The notes beneath the pieces are model-generated. The model had not been told where the DNA came from and did no database searches. It was given only the letters and a program-made list of their open reading frames with translations. This document shows, in pieces, positions 36,754 to 45,965 of a DNA stretch of 64,000 nt. Numbering within the stretch: the first letter of the stretch is position 1; the number at the start of each line of letters is the position of its first letter. The DNA is from Hyphomicrobium_A sp963776675 (GTDB taxonomy: Bacteria; Pseudomonadota; Alphaproteobacteria; Rhizobiales; Hyphomicrobiaceae): the NCBI GenBank assembly GCA_963776675.1, contig CAVZNR010000036.1, positions 1-64,000 of the forward strand, written 5' to 3'. The position numbers and the translations under genes were made by a program.

Positions 36754-38988
36754 TCAGGCGCTTTTCCTGAAGCGCTCAGCGAGCTGCTTCTCACGGCGCA
36801 GTAACTCGTCGAGCACGGCCTGGCGCAGTGTCTCTTTGCTGACCTGCGCTCGAACGAACGAGCCAATGCCGTCGGGCCACACTTCCTCGCCTGCAGCGTC
36901 GTCCGTGTAGACGAGGATGGGCGGCAACGGACGCCCCTTCTCCGCCAGAACCTGCGCAAGCATGGCTCCGGCATCGTCAAGCAGCGCACGATCGAGGATG
37001 ACAAGATCGAATGCCCGGCGCGCCAGCAGAGCTCCGGCATCGCGGCAGCACGACACCGTGTTCAACTCTGAGATATCGCCCACCTGCAGAGAGATCGTCG
37101 CGCGCGCAACGGCCCTGGGTTCGACGAGCAGGATGCGCGCCGTTCGCGTCTTCCCGAATGTGGCGGTCGGGAGGCCGACCACGTCCGAGGCCCCATCGTT
37201 GAGCTCCCGGGGCGCAGCGCTGATTCCAGCAACCGGCAGGTCGAAAAAGAAGGTGGTTCCCTGCCCTTCGACCGTATCGAAGCCGATGGTTCCCCGATGC
37301 GCCTCGACGATGGCTTTCGCGATCGACAGGCCAAGGCCTGTGCCGGCCTTCTGGCCGGAATCGTTGGCCTGGGTGAACCTTTGGAAGATGCGATCGCGGA
37401 ATCCCGTGGGAATACCGGGCCCACGGTCGCGAATTTTTATGCGCACGCTCCGGTCTGATGCGTCGGCAGAAATCGTAATCTTTCCGCCCGGAGGAGAGTA
37501 TTTCGCCGCATTCGACAGGAGATTGGACATCACCTGCGCGAACCGCGCCTTGTCGACCTCGACCTTCACATCATGATCGAGCGGCTCCAGCTCTATCGTT
37601 GCACCCTTCTGCTCGGCGTAAAGCGCATTCTGCTCCTCGGCTAGGCTCAGGAGGTGAGAAAGGCTCTCCGTTTCGAAATCGAAGGCGATCTTTCCGGATT
37701 CGATCTTCTCAACGTCGAGAAGATCGTTGATGAGATTCACCAGCCGCTCACAGTTGTCCTGCGCAATGGCGACCAGACGATCGCCTTTCTCCGTCAGATC
37801 ACCCACCACCTTGGAGCGCATCAGGCCCAGCGCGCCGACAATCGAGGTGAGAGGTGTGCGCAGCTCGTGCGCAACGGTAGAAACGAACTCCGACTTCATC
37901 TCCTCGGCCTGCTTGCGCGCGTCAATGTCCATAAAAGAGGTGATGAGCCGCCGCGCCGGGCCGGCCGGCGACCAGATGGCTTGGCCCGTCATGAGGAACC
38001 AGCGGTAGGTCTGCGACCTATGTTGCAGCCGGCACTCGACGCTGAGGGCGGTGTGCTCGCGCAGGTGCTGATCGAGGGCCTTGCCCACACGTTCACGATC
38101 GTCCGGATGCAGAATAAGATGGAAGGCCGACCGGGAGGGCGTCAACTCGTCGGGCTCGTAACCGAGGAGGTGGTAGAACTGCGGCGACCAGTATTCATCG
38201 TCGGACTTCAGATCAAAGTGATCGCGGATGCCGACGCTCGAGCCCTTTGCTGCCAGCGCAAAGCGCTCCTCACTCTCGGCAAGTGCGTCGGTCGCGGCGC
38301 GCGTTGCGCTCAGATTTTCAGCCAGCCGGCGCACCATCGGAGCGAAAATAAATAAGCCCGTGGCAATCAGCACCAAGAGCCCCGCCAGCCATGCGGCAAT
38401 CTCGAGATCGCGCAAGCGCTGTACGCCTGCCTCGCCGCTGGCCTCGTAATGGCCGACCGCTTTGTCGAGGGCCGATAGAAGGCGCGTGGGCCCAATTTCA
38501 TTGATCAACAGCAGGTCCGGATTGTCGACAGCAACGGGCCCCTTCAAGGACGCCGCGGCAACAGCCTGTGCCGCAGCCAGGAACTTCTCCAAGAGCGGAT
38601 TGATCGAATCGGTGCGGCCGAAATAGAGACGATGAAGGGCCGGTGTCATCGACCAGGGTAGATCGGGATCGCCCCTGCCCTGAGACAACGCAGCATTGGC
38701 GCGAGCCAGATCGGCCGTTGCGTTGAGCAACTCGCGCCGTGCTTCCCCCCGCTCCAACGCCGACGGCGATGTCAGCCGGTCCGCGAAGAGCACGGCTCGC
38801 TGCGAAAGCATTCGCTGACGGCCCGCCACATTCACGAGCGTCGCGGTGCCTTCGTATGCCGCGATGACGCGATAGGCGACAAGAAGTGCGCCACTCGCCA
38901 ACACTGCAAGCAGCACGAGCGCCAAAACATAGCGCCGGGTCAGCCTTTGAGGCATGTCGTTCGCGGGTACGCTCGCAGCTTGAGGCAT
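36754..38988 (-). CDS. Hybrid sensor histidine kinase with PilJ/NarX-like N-terminal sensor, PAS and receiver domains
   Basis: A 744-residue membrane kinase. TM1 (YVLALVLLAVLASGALLVAY) is followed by a periplasmic four-helix sensor with the PilJ/NarX-type motif NVAGRQRMLSQRAVLFA, then TM2 (LLVLIATGLFIFAP). In the cytoplasm come a PAS domain (WSPQFYHLLGYEPDELTPS), HisKA with the phosphorylated His in STVAHELRTPLTS, and a HATPase domain (NLLSNAAKYSP, DRGPGIP, TGLGLSIAK). The C-terminal receiver-like domain keeps an Asp in DLVILDRA but has Glu-Pro where two acidic residues are usual. Start at 38988 chosen over an upstream frame. No response-regulator gene lies nearby. Confidence 0.87.
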   Translation of the reverse strand: MPQAASVPANDMPQRLTRRYVLALVLLAVLASGALLVAYRVIAAYEGTATLVNVAGRQRMLSQRAVLFADRLTSPSALERGEARRELLNATADLARANAALSQGRGDPDLPWSMTPALHRLYFGRTDSINPLLEKFLAAAQAVAAASLKGPVAVDNPDLLLINEIGPTRLLSALDKAVGHYEASGEAGVQRLRDLEIAAWLAGLLVLIATGLFIFAPMVRRLAENLSATRAATDALAESEERFALAAKGSSVGIRDHFDLKSDDEYWSPQFYHLLGYEPDELTPSRSAFHLILHPDDRERVGKALDQHLREHTALSVECRLQHRSQTYRWFLMTGQAIWSPAGPARRLITSFMDIDARKQAEEMKSEFVSTVAHELRTPLTSIVGALGLMRSKVVGDLTEKGDRLVAIAQDNCERLVNLINDLLDVEKIESGKIAFDFETESLSHLLSLAEEQNALYAEQKGATIELEPLDHDVKVEVDKARFAQVMSNLLSNAAKYSPPGGKITISADASDRSVRIKIRDRGPGIPTGFRDRIFQRFTQANDSGQKAGTGLGLSIAKAIVEAHRGTIGFDTVEGQGTTFFFDLPVAGISAAPRELNDGASDVVGLPTATFGKTRTARILLVEPRAVARATISLQVGDISELNTVSCCRDAGALLARRAFDLVILDRALLDDAGAMLAQVLAEKGRPLPPILVYTDDAAGEEVWPDGIGSFVRAQVSKETLRQAVLDELLRREKQLAERFRKSA

Positions 38989-39235
38989 GTCCGGGCCTTC
39001 TCGGGCAGCTCCGTGTCTGGTTGTGCCGGCACGGCGCTGTGCCAAAGCCCGCGACCACAAGAGAACGTTCTCGCCGCGTAGAAATGGACCTTGGAAAGAG
39101 AATGGTTCTCGGGAGATTAAAAACGTGAACGAAATGTCTGTATTCTGATGATTTTGCTACGAAAGCACGAGACAGGTGCACCGCAACCTCGGCGAAAGGC
39201 TCAAACAGCGGCGCTGAGCGCTGATTCCAAGGGCG

Positions 39236-39796
39236 TTATCCGCCCTTCTGGTAGGTCCCGATAAGCTGCGCCCCCGCCAGCACGTGGCCCTGCATGGCAG
39301 CTTCCACCTGCGCCTTGGTCGGCGCATCCGGGGCGGCAAGCGTGGCGTCGAGCGCATACAGCTTGAAGAAGTAGCGATGCCGCCCGATGGGCGGACAGGG
39401 ACCGCCGTATCCGGTCCGCTTCCAGTCGTTGAGACCGCTCTTGGCTCCTGCAGGAAGCGCACCGCCTTCTGCGAGACCAGCCGCCGTGGGCGGCACGTCG
39501 TAGAGCACCCAATGCACCCACGTCCTTTGCGGCGCCTTTGGATCTGGCGCATCGGGATCGTCGACGATCAGAACGAGGCTCTTGGCCCCGGCGGGCACCC
39601 CGGACCAGACGAGCGGCGGCGAGATATCGTCGCCCTCGCACGTGTATTTTGCCGGAATCGCCGCATTATCGGCGAAGGCCGGAGAGGTAATCTTGAATGT
39701 CATTGTCGCCTCCTCGGCAGCGACACTGCCGAAGCTGAGGAGCGCCGCGAGCCCTGTGCCAGCGAGGTACGCCCTCCCATGACGGCAGCGCATCAC
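39236..39796 (-). CDS. Exported YbhB/YbcL-type PEBP family protein
   Basis: A 186-residue phosphatidylethanolamine-binding-like protein with an N-terminal signal (GLAALLSFGSVAAEEA). The ligand-pocket motifs are IVDDPDAPDP, TWVHWVLYDVP and GPCPPIGRHRYFFKLYALD. Bacterial members are small-molecule-binding proteins of unknown role; the signal peptide puts this one in the periplasm. It begins 8 bases after ybaB ends and so may be read through from dnaX-ybaB. There is a second Met one codon in. Confidence 0.88.
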   Translation of the reverse strand: MMRCRHGRAYLAGTGLAALLSFGSVAAEEATMTFKITSPAFADNAAIPAKYTCEGDDISPPLVWSGVPAGAKSLVLIVDDPDAPDPKAPQRTWVHWVLYDVPPTAAGLAEGGALPAGAKSGLNDWKRTGYGGPCPPIGRHRYFFKLYALDATLAAPDAPTKAQVEAAMQGHVLAGAQLIGTYQKGG

Positions 39797-39803
39797 CGCA
39801 CAC

Positions 39804-40124
39804 TCAGAACAGCTTCAGACCGGGGGGCAGCGGCAGGCCGCCGGTCATTTCCTGCATCTTGGCCTGGAGCTGCGCATCGAGCTTAGCCTTGGCGTCCTGC
39901 GCCGCGGCAACGACCAGATCCTCCAAGATCTCCGCCTCGTCCGGTTTCAGGAGGCTCGGATCGATGCTGACCCGCTTCATCTCGCCCTTGCCCGAGAGCG
40001 TGATCTTGACGAGGCCGGCACCGGCCTGTCCCTCGATCTCCAAGGCGCCGAGCTCCTCTTGCATCTTCTGCATGCGGGCCTGCATCTCGCCCACCTGCTT
40101 CATCACGCCCATCAGGTCTTTCAT
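39804..40124 (-). CDS. ybaB: YbaB/EbfC family nucleoid-associated protein
   Basis: A 106-residue dimeric DNA-binding protein. It has an N-terminal helix, MKQVGEMQARMQKMQEELG, and a central GLVKITLSGKGEMKRVSIDPSLL, and ends with the usual Gly/Pro/Leu-rich tail GGLPLPPGLKLF. It lies 45 bases after dnaX, as in most bacteria, where it is linked with recombination and repair genes. Start set at MKDLMG; an upstream frame to 40169 has no family sequence. Confidence 0.93.
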   Translation of the reverse strand: MKDLMGVMKQVGEMQARMQKMQEELGALEIEGQAGAGLVKITLSGKGEMKRVSIDPSLLKPDEAEILEDLVVAAAQDAKAKLDAQLQAKMQEMTGGLPLPPGLKLF

Positions 40125-40169
40125 ATTTGCCTCTCTACCCGGTGTCTGACCCAAAGGCGCAGACGCCAC

Positions 40170-41969
40170 CTAACCGTCCGTTCCCGTCTCGTCCTTGCTG
40201 GGGCCGACCAGCGGGCGTACGGCGGCGATCTTCGCATCCGGAAACTCGTCGAGCACCGCCTTGAGCGCGGGGTGCGACTTCAAGGACTCGAGCTCCGCCG
40301 CCTCGCGCTCGCGGCGCACCTCTCCGATCGGGCGCTCGCCGGCGGCTTTTGACAGCATTACGATCCAGCGCCGTTGCGTCCACGCGATAAGCTTTTCGCG
40401 CAGCTCGTTGGCGATCTGCGGCGGCGCGCCCGGCAGCAGAAAGACGTCAATGGAGCCGGCGGCGGCGTCGAACTTCACCAGGCTGACGTGCTCTTCCAGA
40501 TGCACCTTGAGCTTGGCATCGCGCCGCTCGCCCACGAGGGCCACAACCTCCGCAAACGAGCGCGGGTCGGGAAGCACGAACGGAGACGCCTCGGCGTCCT
40601 CAGGTATCTCACCAACGCTCGTGTCCCAGTCATCCTCGTCGGGGGACGGCCCATCAGCGAGATCCGCACCTGCTGCCGGCTGCGGCACAGCGGTACGATT
40701 GAGCGGCAGCTCGCGCCCTGCGCCGGTTTCGCGCTGGCTCGGCTTTGCGCCGCCGAAGCTCAAGGCCTCCGAGCCGCCAAGGGAGCGAATGACCTCATCG
40801 GGCGCCGGCAGATCCGACGTGTGCGCGAGCCTGATCAGCACCATCTCGGCTGCAGCGCGTGGGTTGGGCGCGCGCGCCGTCTCCTCCCAGCCTTTGAGCA
40901 GCATCTGCCATGCGCGCGCCAGCAGCGGGGTCGACAACCGCGTGCCGAGCGCTTCGGCGCGCCGCTTCTCCTCCGCACTCAGGGCCTCGCTGCCCGCCTC
41001 CGGTCCGACGGCCTTGCACCGTGCCGCCGCGTGCACGGCCTCGGCAAGATCGGCAAGAACCTGTCCAGGCTCGGCACCGTCGTGGTGGAGGCTGTCGAGC
41101 GCCCCCAGTGCCGCCTTGGCATCACCGCGGAAGAGGCACTCGAGCAGATCAAAGATGCGGCCGCGGTCGGCGAGACCCAGCATCGCGCGCACCGTCTCTG
41201 CGGTCACCTCGCCTTGGCCCATGGCAATCGCCTGATCGAGCAGCGACAGCCCGTCGCGCACGGATCCTTCCGCCGCACGCGCAATCATGAGGAGCGCGTC
41301 GTCCGCGGCCTGGGCATTCTCGTTGGCGGCAATCTTACGGAAGTGCTGGCTCAGCTCCGGCACGTCGACGCGGCGCAGATCGAAACGCTGACAGCGCGAC
41401 AGCACCGTGACGGGAACCTTGCGGATCTCGGTGGTGGCGAAGATGAACTTGACGTGCTCGGGCGGCTCCTCGAGCGTCTTCAGAAGGGCGTTGAAGGCGC
41501 CCTTCGAGAGCATGTGGACCTCGTCGATGATGAAGACCTTGTGACGCGCGACCAGCGGCTTGTAGCGCGCGCTCTCGATCAGCTCTCGGATGTTGTCGAC
41601 GCCGGTGTTGGAGGCCGCGTCCATCTCGACGACGTCGGGATGGCGGCTCTCCATGATCTCGGCACAGTGGCGGCCGGGCTCTGCCATATCGAATGTCGGC
41701 GCCGAGACGGTGTCGGTCTCATAGTTGAGCGCGCGCGCGATAATGCGGGCGGTCGTGGTCTTGCCGACGCCGCGCACGCCGGTGAGCATATAGGCCTGCG
41801 CGATGCGTCCCGAAGCGAACGCGTTGCGCAAGGTCCGGACCATGGCCTCCTGGCCGATGAGGTCCTCGAAGGATTGCGGGCGGTACTTGCGCGCGAGCAC
41901 GACGTAAGGCGTGCGCGCCTCGCCGCTAGCTGCTGTGCTCTTCCCGCTATCGGATTTCTTCTTCGCCAT
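40170..41969 (-). CDS. dnaX: DNA polymerase III subunits gamma and tau
   Basis: A 599-residue clamp-loader ATPase. It begins with YVVLARKYRPQSFEDLIGQE, then Walker A GVRGVGKTTTARI, Walker B IIDEVHMLSKGAFNALLKTLEEPP and sensor CQRFDLRRV. The zinc-finger region typical of DnaX is largely lost: only one Cys (GRHCAEIM) remains before DVVEMDAASNTGVD, as in rhizobial DnaX proteins. A tau-type C-terminal domain follows. No slippery A-run for programmed frameshifting is obvious. Start set at MAKKKSDS. The ffs gene lies immediately upstream. Confidence 0.94.
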   Translation of the reverse strand: MAKKKSDSGKSTAASGEARTPYVVLARKYRPQSFEDLIGQEAMVRTLRNAFASGRIAQAYMLTGVRGVGKTTTARIIARALNYETDTVSAPTFDMAEPGRHCAEIMESRHPDVVEMDAASNTGVDNIRELIESARYKPLVARHKVFIIDEVHMLSKGAFNALLKTLEEPPEHVKFIFATTEIRKVPVTVLSRCQRFDLRRVDVPELSQHFRKIAANENAQAADDALLMIARAAEGSVRDGLSLLDQAIAMGQGEVTAETVRAMLGLADRGRIFDLLECLFRGDAKAALGALDSLHHDGAEPGQVLADLAEAVHAAARCKAVGPEAGSEALSAEEKRRAEALGTRLSTPLLARAWQMLLKGWEETARAPNPRAAAEMVLIRLAHTSDLPAPDEVIRSLGGSEALSFGGAKPSQRETGAGRELPLNRTAVPQPAAGADLADGPSPDEDDWDTSVGEIPEDAEASPFVLPDPRSFAEVVALVGERRDAKLKVHLEEHVSLVKFDAAAGSIDVFLLPGAPPQIANELREKLIAWTQRRWIVMLSKAAGERPIGEVRREREAAELESLKSHPALKAVLDEFPDAKIAAVRPLVGPSKDETGTDG

Positions 41970-42098
41970 GGCCTTTGAAAGCTGCTGCTTCTGCGGCCCG
42001 CAGGGCCCGGGAGCAACGCGACCCGGCACGAGTGCCGCCCCCGCGGAGGGCGCCCGATCGCGCCCGCGATCGGATCAGCGCCCGCGAGCGAATTAAAG

Positions 42099-42196
42099 AG
42101 GAGGCTGGCGAACGACCCGCGTCCTGATCGTTAGGGCTGCTTCCTTCCGGACCTGACCCGGTTGGCGAGGGATGCGTCCGCCGCCAACCTCCCGCA
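42099..42196 (-). ncRNA. ffs: Signal recognition particle RNA, bacterial small type (4.5S)
   Basis: The minus strand contains the invariant SRP core CAGGTCCGGAAGGAAGCAGC within a fold whose outer stem pairs GGAGGTTGGCG (42192-42182) with CGCCAGCCTCC (42110-42100), eleven consecutive pairs including one G-U. Its length near 97 nt is normal for the small bacterial form, and the position just upstream of dnaX is a familiar alphaproteobacterial arrangement. Ends are approximate. The RNA binds Ffh and directs membrane proteins to the translocon. Confidence 0.93.
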
Positions 42197-42253
42197 CCAA
42201 TTATGGAGGCTCGCGCCGAGCGTTACAACCCTCGTGCCAGGCCCGGCGCCGGG

Positions 42254-43003
42254 CTACACACAGCGTCCGCCGTCGACCTCAAGGGCAACGCCGGTGATGA
42301 ACGAGGCGGCCGGCTCCGCTAGGAAAAGCGCAGCATTGGCTATGTCGTGGGGGCGCGACAAACGGCCCAAGGGAATGGTCGCCATGAACTTGGCGCGGTT
42401 CTCGGGCGTGTCGGGCATCCCCATGAACTGCGTCAGCAAACCCGTCTCTCCCATCACGGGATTGATGGCGTTGACGCGGATGTTCCTGGGCGCAAGCTCC
42501 ACGGCAAGAGATTTCGTCAGCGTGATCACCGCGCCTTTGGAACCGTTGTACCAGGTGAGACCCGGGCGCGGGCGCACGCCGGCAGTTGAGGCGACATTGA
42601 TGATGACGCCGGCGCCGCGCTTATCCATCTGCGGCACCGCGGCGATCGTCGACAGATAGATCGACTTTACGTTGACGGCGTAGATGCGATCGAATTCGGC
42701 CTCACCTACTTCGAGTGCCGGCCGGTTCTTGTGGGTTGTGCCCGCGTTGTTGACCAGGATGTCGAGGCCGCCGAAGGCTTCGGTCGCAGCACGCACCATG
42801 GCGTCGACATCGAGCTTCTGCGAGACGTCGCAGTGCACGCCCACGGCAGAGTTGCCGAGACCGGCCGCCACCTCGCGCACGCCCGCAGCGTTGATATCCG
42901 CCAGCACCACACGCGCGCCCTCGAGCACGAAGCGCTCGGCGATCGCCCGCCCGAAGCCCGACGCAGCGCCCGTCACGATCGCGACCTTGCCTTCGAGTTT
43001 CAT
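42254..43003 (-). CDS. Short-chain dehydrogenase/reductase (FabG-like)
   Basis: A 249-residue classical SDR. The cofactor motif is TGAASGFGRAIAERF, followed by ADINAAG (an Asp after strand 2, favouring NAD over NADP), NNAGTTH, the catalytic Ser in INVASTAG and YNGSK with Tyr and Lys. The C-terminal FITGVALEVDGG is typical. Its start is 8 bases after the pheA stop, so it is likely co-transcribed with pheA. Substrate is unknown; FabG, glucose dehydrogenase or hydroxyacid dehydrogenase are all possible. Confidence 0.88.
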   Translation of the reverse strand: MKLEGKVAIVTGAASGFGRAIAERFVLEGARVVLADINAAGVREVAAGLGNSAVGVHCDVSQKLDVDAMVRAATEAFGGLDILVNNAGTTHKNRPALEVGEAEFDRIYAVNVKSIYLSTIAAVPQMDKRGAGVIINVASTAGVRPRPGLTWYNGSKGAVITLTKSLAVELAPRNIRVNAINPVMGETGLLTQFMGMPDTPENRAKFMATIPLGRLSRPHDIANAALFLAEPAASFITGVALEVDGGRCV

Positions 43004-43010
43004 GGGCTCC

Positions 43011-43961
43011 TCAGCGGCCGGCGCGCTTGACGGGAGCTTGCCCGGCCGCGAGCAGACGTGCAGCCTCGGCGCGATAGGGGCTCGCGGCATAGGTGCCGAG
43101 CACCTTCACCTTGCTCGAGAAAAAGTGCAGCTCGCGCAGCGCCAGCTGCACCATCGTGTCGGCGGGATGGCCCTCGATGTCGGCATAGAACATGGTGGCA
43201 TTGAACGTGCCTTCGAGTTGATAGCTCTCCAGCTTTGTCATGTTGACGCCGTTGGTGGCAAAGCCGCCCAGCGCCTTGTAGAGGGCGGCCGGAATGTTGC
43301 GCACCTGGAAGATGAACGTGGTGACCACCGGGGCGTCGTCGGGCTCGGCATCGTCGGGCTCGGCGGCGAGAACAACGAAGCGCGTCGTGTTGTGGAGCTC
43401 GTCCTCCACGTCGCTGAGAAGAATATCGAGGCCATAGATCTCGGCTGCGAGCGCCGGCGCGATCGCGGCGAGTTGCGGATTGGCCGCCTCTTTCACCATA
43501 CGCGCCGAGCCCGCGGTATCGGCCTCGGGCACCGGCTTCAAGCCCAGCTCGTGCAGCTTGCGACGGCATTGACCGAGTGCCTGCGTGTGGCTCAGCACCC
43601 GCTTGATGGTCTGAAGGCTGGCGCCGGGAGCGGCCATGAGCTGGTGGCGCACGCGCAGGAAGTACTCGCCTACGATATAGAGATCGGCTGCGGGCAAGAG
43701 GTGGTGGATGTCGGCGACACGACCCGCCACCGAGTTCTCGATGGGGATCATGGCGTAGAGCGCCTCGCCCGACTTCACCGCCGCAAGGGTGTCCTCGAAG
43801 GTCGGGCAGGCGACCGCTTCCAGAGCGGGAAACGCCTCGCGGCAGGCAAGGTGCGAGTTGGCCCCGGGCTCACCCTGATAGACGATGCGCTCACCGGGTG
43901 CCTTCGGCTTGTCTGCTGCGCCTCGCGCCTTGGCGGAGGCACCTTTCGTGGTCGAGCTCAT
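43011..43961 (-). CDS. pheA: Prephenate dehydratase
   Basis: A 316-residue monofunctional prephenate dehydratase producing phenylpyruvate for phenylalanine synthesis. The catalytic domain starts at about residue 25 (IVYQGEPGANSHLACREAFP) and contains MIPIENSVAGRVADIHHLL and NTTRFVVL with the conserved Thr-Arg-Phe. The C-terminal ACT domain (~210-295) with GFATNGVNMTKLESY, the ESRP-equivalent region, senses phenylalanine. An N-terminal extension of about 24 residues, rich in Lys and Ala, is unusual but harmless. There is no chorismate mutase domain. Confidence 0.93.
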   Translation of the reverse strand: MSSTTKGASAKARGAADKPKAPGERIVYQGEPGANSHLACREAFPALEAVACPTFEDTLAAVKSGEALYAMIPIENSVAGRVADIHHLLPAADLYIVGEYFLRVRHQLMAAPGASLQTIKRVLSHTQALGQCRRKLHELGLKPVPEADTAGSARMVKEAANPQLAAIAPALAAEIYGLDILLSDVEDELHNTTRFVVLAAEPDDAEPDDAPVVTTFIFQVRNIPAALYKALGGFATNGVNMTKLESYQLEGTFNATMFYADIEGHPADTMVQLALRELHFFSSKVKVLGTYAASPYRAEAARLLAAGQAPVKRAGR

Positions 43962-44175
43962 GAGAGCATCCGCGGTCCTGAAGAAGCGGTCCCGACGGGG
44001 GCAAGCCGGCGTCGGAGCCTGTCAAAGCAGGTCTCTATGCCCCCGCCTGCGCCGTCCTGCAAGCAGATCGGCCCGGCAATCGCCGCATTGCAGCGCCCCC
44101 GTGTACGATTGAAGTCACTGAGGCTTAACCTGAAATGCCGCAGGGTTGCGGCTTCGGGCAGCCGGAGACCAATCC

Positions 44176-44340
44176 ATGCGAACCCATGTCAGGCGCTTCA
44201 TCGCAGACGAGTCCGGCGCCACGGCCGTCGAGTATGCCATGATCGCGGGCATCATCGCCCTCGGCATCGTCGTGACCCTAGGATCCATTCGCGACTCCCT
44301 CAATGACATCTTCACCAACGCGGCAGACGGATTGAAGTGA
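44176..44340 (+). CDS. Flp/Fap-type pilin
   Basis: A 54-residue Flp pilin precursor for a Tad pilus. A short basic leader (MRTHVRRFIADESG) ends before the processing region GATAVEYAMIAGIIALGIVV, which has the essential Glu-Tyr and the hydrophobic core. Start set at 44176, after GGAGA; a frame from 44146 would give an overlong leader. It stands alone between pheA and kdsB, about 15 kb from the Tad assembly genes at 58185-64000. It needs a CpaA prepilin peptidase, not seen here. Confidence 0.9.
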   Translation: MRTHVRRFIADESGATAVEYAMIAGIIALGIVVTLGSIRDSLNDIFTNAADGLK

Positions 44341-44348
44341 CGCACCCG

Positions 44349-45098
44349 TCAGCCGGTTGTTGCGGCACCGGCGAGCAGACGGCGTGCGCGCTCCAGGTCG
44401 GCGGGCGTATCGACGCCGAGCGGGACCGTGTCGACGACCGCAACGTCGATGCGCATGCCCGCTTCCAGCGCGCGCAACTGCTCGAGCTTCTCGCGCGTCT
44501 CCAGCGGCGATGGTGGCAGCGCCACGAACCGCTGCAGCGCCTCGCGGCGATAGGCGTAGATGCCGATGTGGTGATAGAGGGGACCTTCGCCATAGGGCGC
44601 GGTGGCGCGCGTGAAATAGAGCGCGCGTAGACGGCGATCCTCATCAAGCGGCGTACCAACGACCTTGACGACATTCGGGTTCGTGCGCTCGTCGGGCTCG
44701 ACGATCTCTGCAGCAAGCGTCGCGATGTCGACGCCGGTGGCCGCAAGCGGGCTCACGCAATCCCGGATGAGACGCGGCTCGAGCGTCGGAAGGTCGCCCT
44801 GAAGGTTGACCACCAGCTCGGCATCACCTCGAGGATCGACGCGCTCGACCGCCTCGAAGACCCGGTCGGAGCCCGAGGCATGATCGGGTCGGGTCAGCAG
44901 CGCTTCGCCACCCAGCGCCTTGATGGCGCCCACGACCTCGTGGGCATCGGTTGCAACGACGACCCGGCCCGCATCCGCCTCCACCGCGCGGCGCCAGACG
45001 TGAGCGATCATCGGCTCGCCGCCGATATCCACCATCGGCTTCCCCGGCAGCCGCGAGGCGGACATTCGTGCTGGAATAACGATCAACGTACGCGGCAT
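44349..45098 (-). CDS. kdsB: 3-deoxy-manno-octulosonate cytidylyltransferase
   Basis: A 249-residue enzyme activating Kdo with CTP for lipopolysaccharide core synthesis, which supports an LPS-bearing Gram-negative host. Motifs are LIVIPARMSASRLPGKPM, VATDAHEV, DHASGSDRVFEAV, LVVNLQGDLP (metal-binding Asp) and HHIGIYAYRREAL. It is normal in length and stands as a single gene convergent with the Flp pilin, separated by 8 bases. Confidence 0.94.
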   Translation of the reverse strand: MPRTLIVIPARMSASRLPGKPMVDIGGEPMIAHVWRRAVEADAGRVVVATDAHEVVGAIKALGGEALLTRPDHASGSDRVFEAVERVDPRGDAELVVNLQGDLPTLEPRLIRDCVSPLAATGVDIATLAAEIVEPDERTNPNVVKVVGTPLDEDRRLRALYFTRATAPYGEGPLYHHIGIYAYRREALQRFVALPPSPLETREKLEQLRALEAGMRIDVAVVDTVPLGVDTPADLERARRLLAGAATTG

Positions 45099-45260
45099 CA
45101 GGAGAGCACCTGCTCAAGCTTTACCCGGTGGCAATTGGTCTCGGGCGAACGCAGTTAGAACGGGGCGAAGCTCGGTTGCAAGCCGAAGCGGAGTTTCTAT
45201 AGTCGCGCCAAGAACTATCGGCGGGGCTATATCGGCGAAGGCCAAAGCGGGGTTGATGTC

Positions 45261-45824
45261 ATGGATTCCTTCGAGTTCGCCAAAATTGCAGGCGCGGTGC
45301 TGGCGGCACTCCTGGTTATCGTCGGCTTCCGAGTGGCGCTCGAAATCGCCGGGGAGGAGAGCCCGCCGGAGAAGCCGGGCTACTCGCTGCCGATGCCAGA
45401 GAAGACGGGCCCCAGCGACGTCCCGCCCGCTGGCGCGGCAGCCGTCGATGCCCCGGTGGATCTGCCGGCGATCGCGCCCGCGTTCGATCCCGCGAGCGTG
45501 GCCGAGGCGGCTGCCTCCGCCAATGCCGAGGCCGGCGCCACGATTTTCAAAAAGTGTCAGGCCTGCCACTCCGGCGAAAAGGGTGGTCCCAACAAGGTCG
45601 GCCCCAACCTGTGGGGTGTCGTGGGTCGCCCCAAGGGGAGCCACGAGGGCTTTAACTATTCCGCCGCGATGAAGGCCAAGGGCGGCGATTGGACGCTTCC
45701 CGACCTGGCCGCTTTCGTCCATAGCCCCAAAGAGTTCGTGCCGGGCACCAAGATGCTATTTCCCGGCGTCAAAGATCCCTCGGATCTGGCGGATTTGCTG
45801 GCCTATCTGAACACCCTGAAGTAG
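45261..45824 (+). CDS. Membrane-anchored cytochrome c (CycM-like)
   Basis: A 187-residue class I cytochrome c. One N-terminal TM anchor (FAKIAGAVLAALLVIVGFRVAL) is followed by a Pro/Ala-rich linker (~35-85) and the haem domain with KKCQACHSGEKGGPNKVGPNLWG and the distal Met ligand in GTKMLFPGVKDP. This is the CycM/cytochrome c552 type that carries electrons between the bc1 complex and aa3 oxidase in rhizobia and Paracoccus. The gene is single, divergent from kdsB. Confidence 0.9.
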   Translation: MDSFEFAKIAGAVLAALLVIVGFRVALEIAGEESPPEKPGYSLPMPEKTGPSDVPPAGAAAVDAPVDLPAIAPAFDPASVAEAAASANAEAGATIFKKCQACHSGEKGGPNKVGPNLWGVVGRPKGSHEGFNYSAAMKAKGGDWTLPDLAAFVHSPKEFVPGTKMLFPGVKDPSDLADLLAYLNTLK

Positions 45825-45965
45825 CGGCTCCAGCGTGCCAAAATGACAGCAAGTTAACTCGCGCTCCGGCCCGGATTTTGCGAGCTTCGAGTCGGCATGC
45901 CGCGCTTTTGCCGGCGTTAACAGACCTGCGACTCGACAGCTCCGTCACAGGAAGGAACAAGCCCG

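Noticed and set aside
40170..41969. Programmed ribosomal frameshift in dnaX giving a separate gamma subunit
   Set aside because: No A-rich slippery heptamer with a downstream hairpin is visible in the expected region.
42230..42256. GC hairpin at the end of the SDR gene as terminator
   Set aside because: The stem overlaps the stop codon and no T-run follows on the minus strand, so support is too weak.
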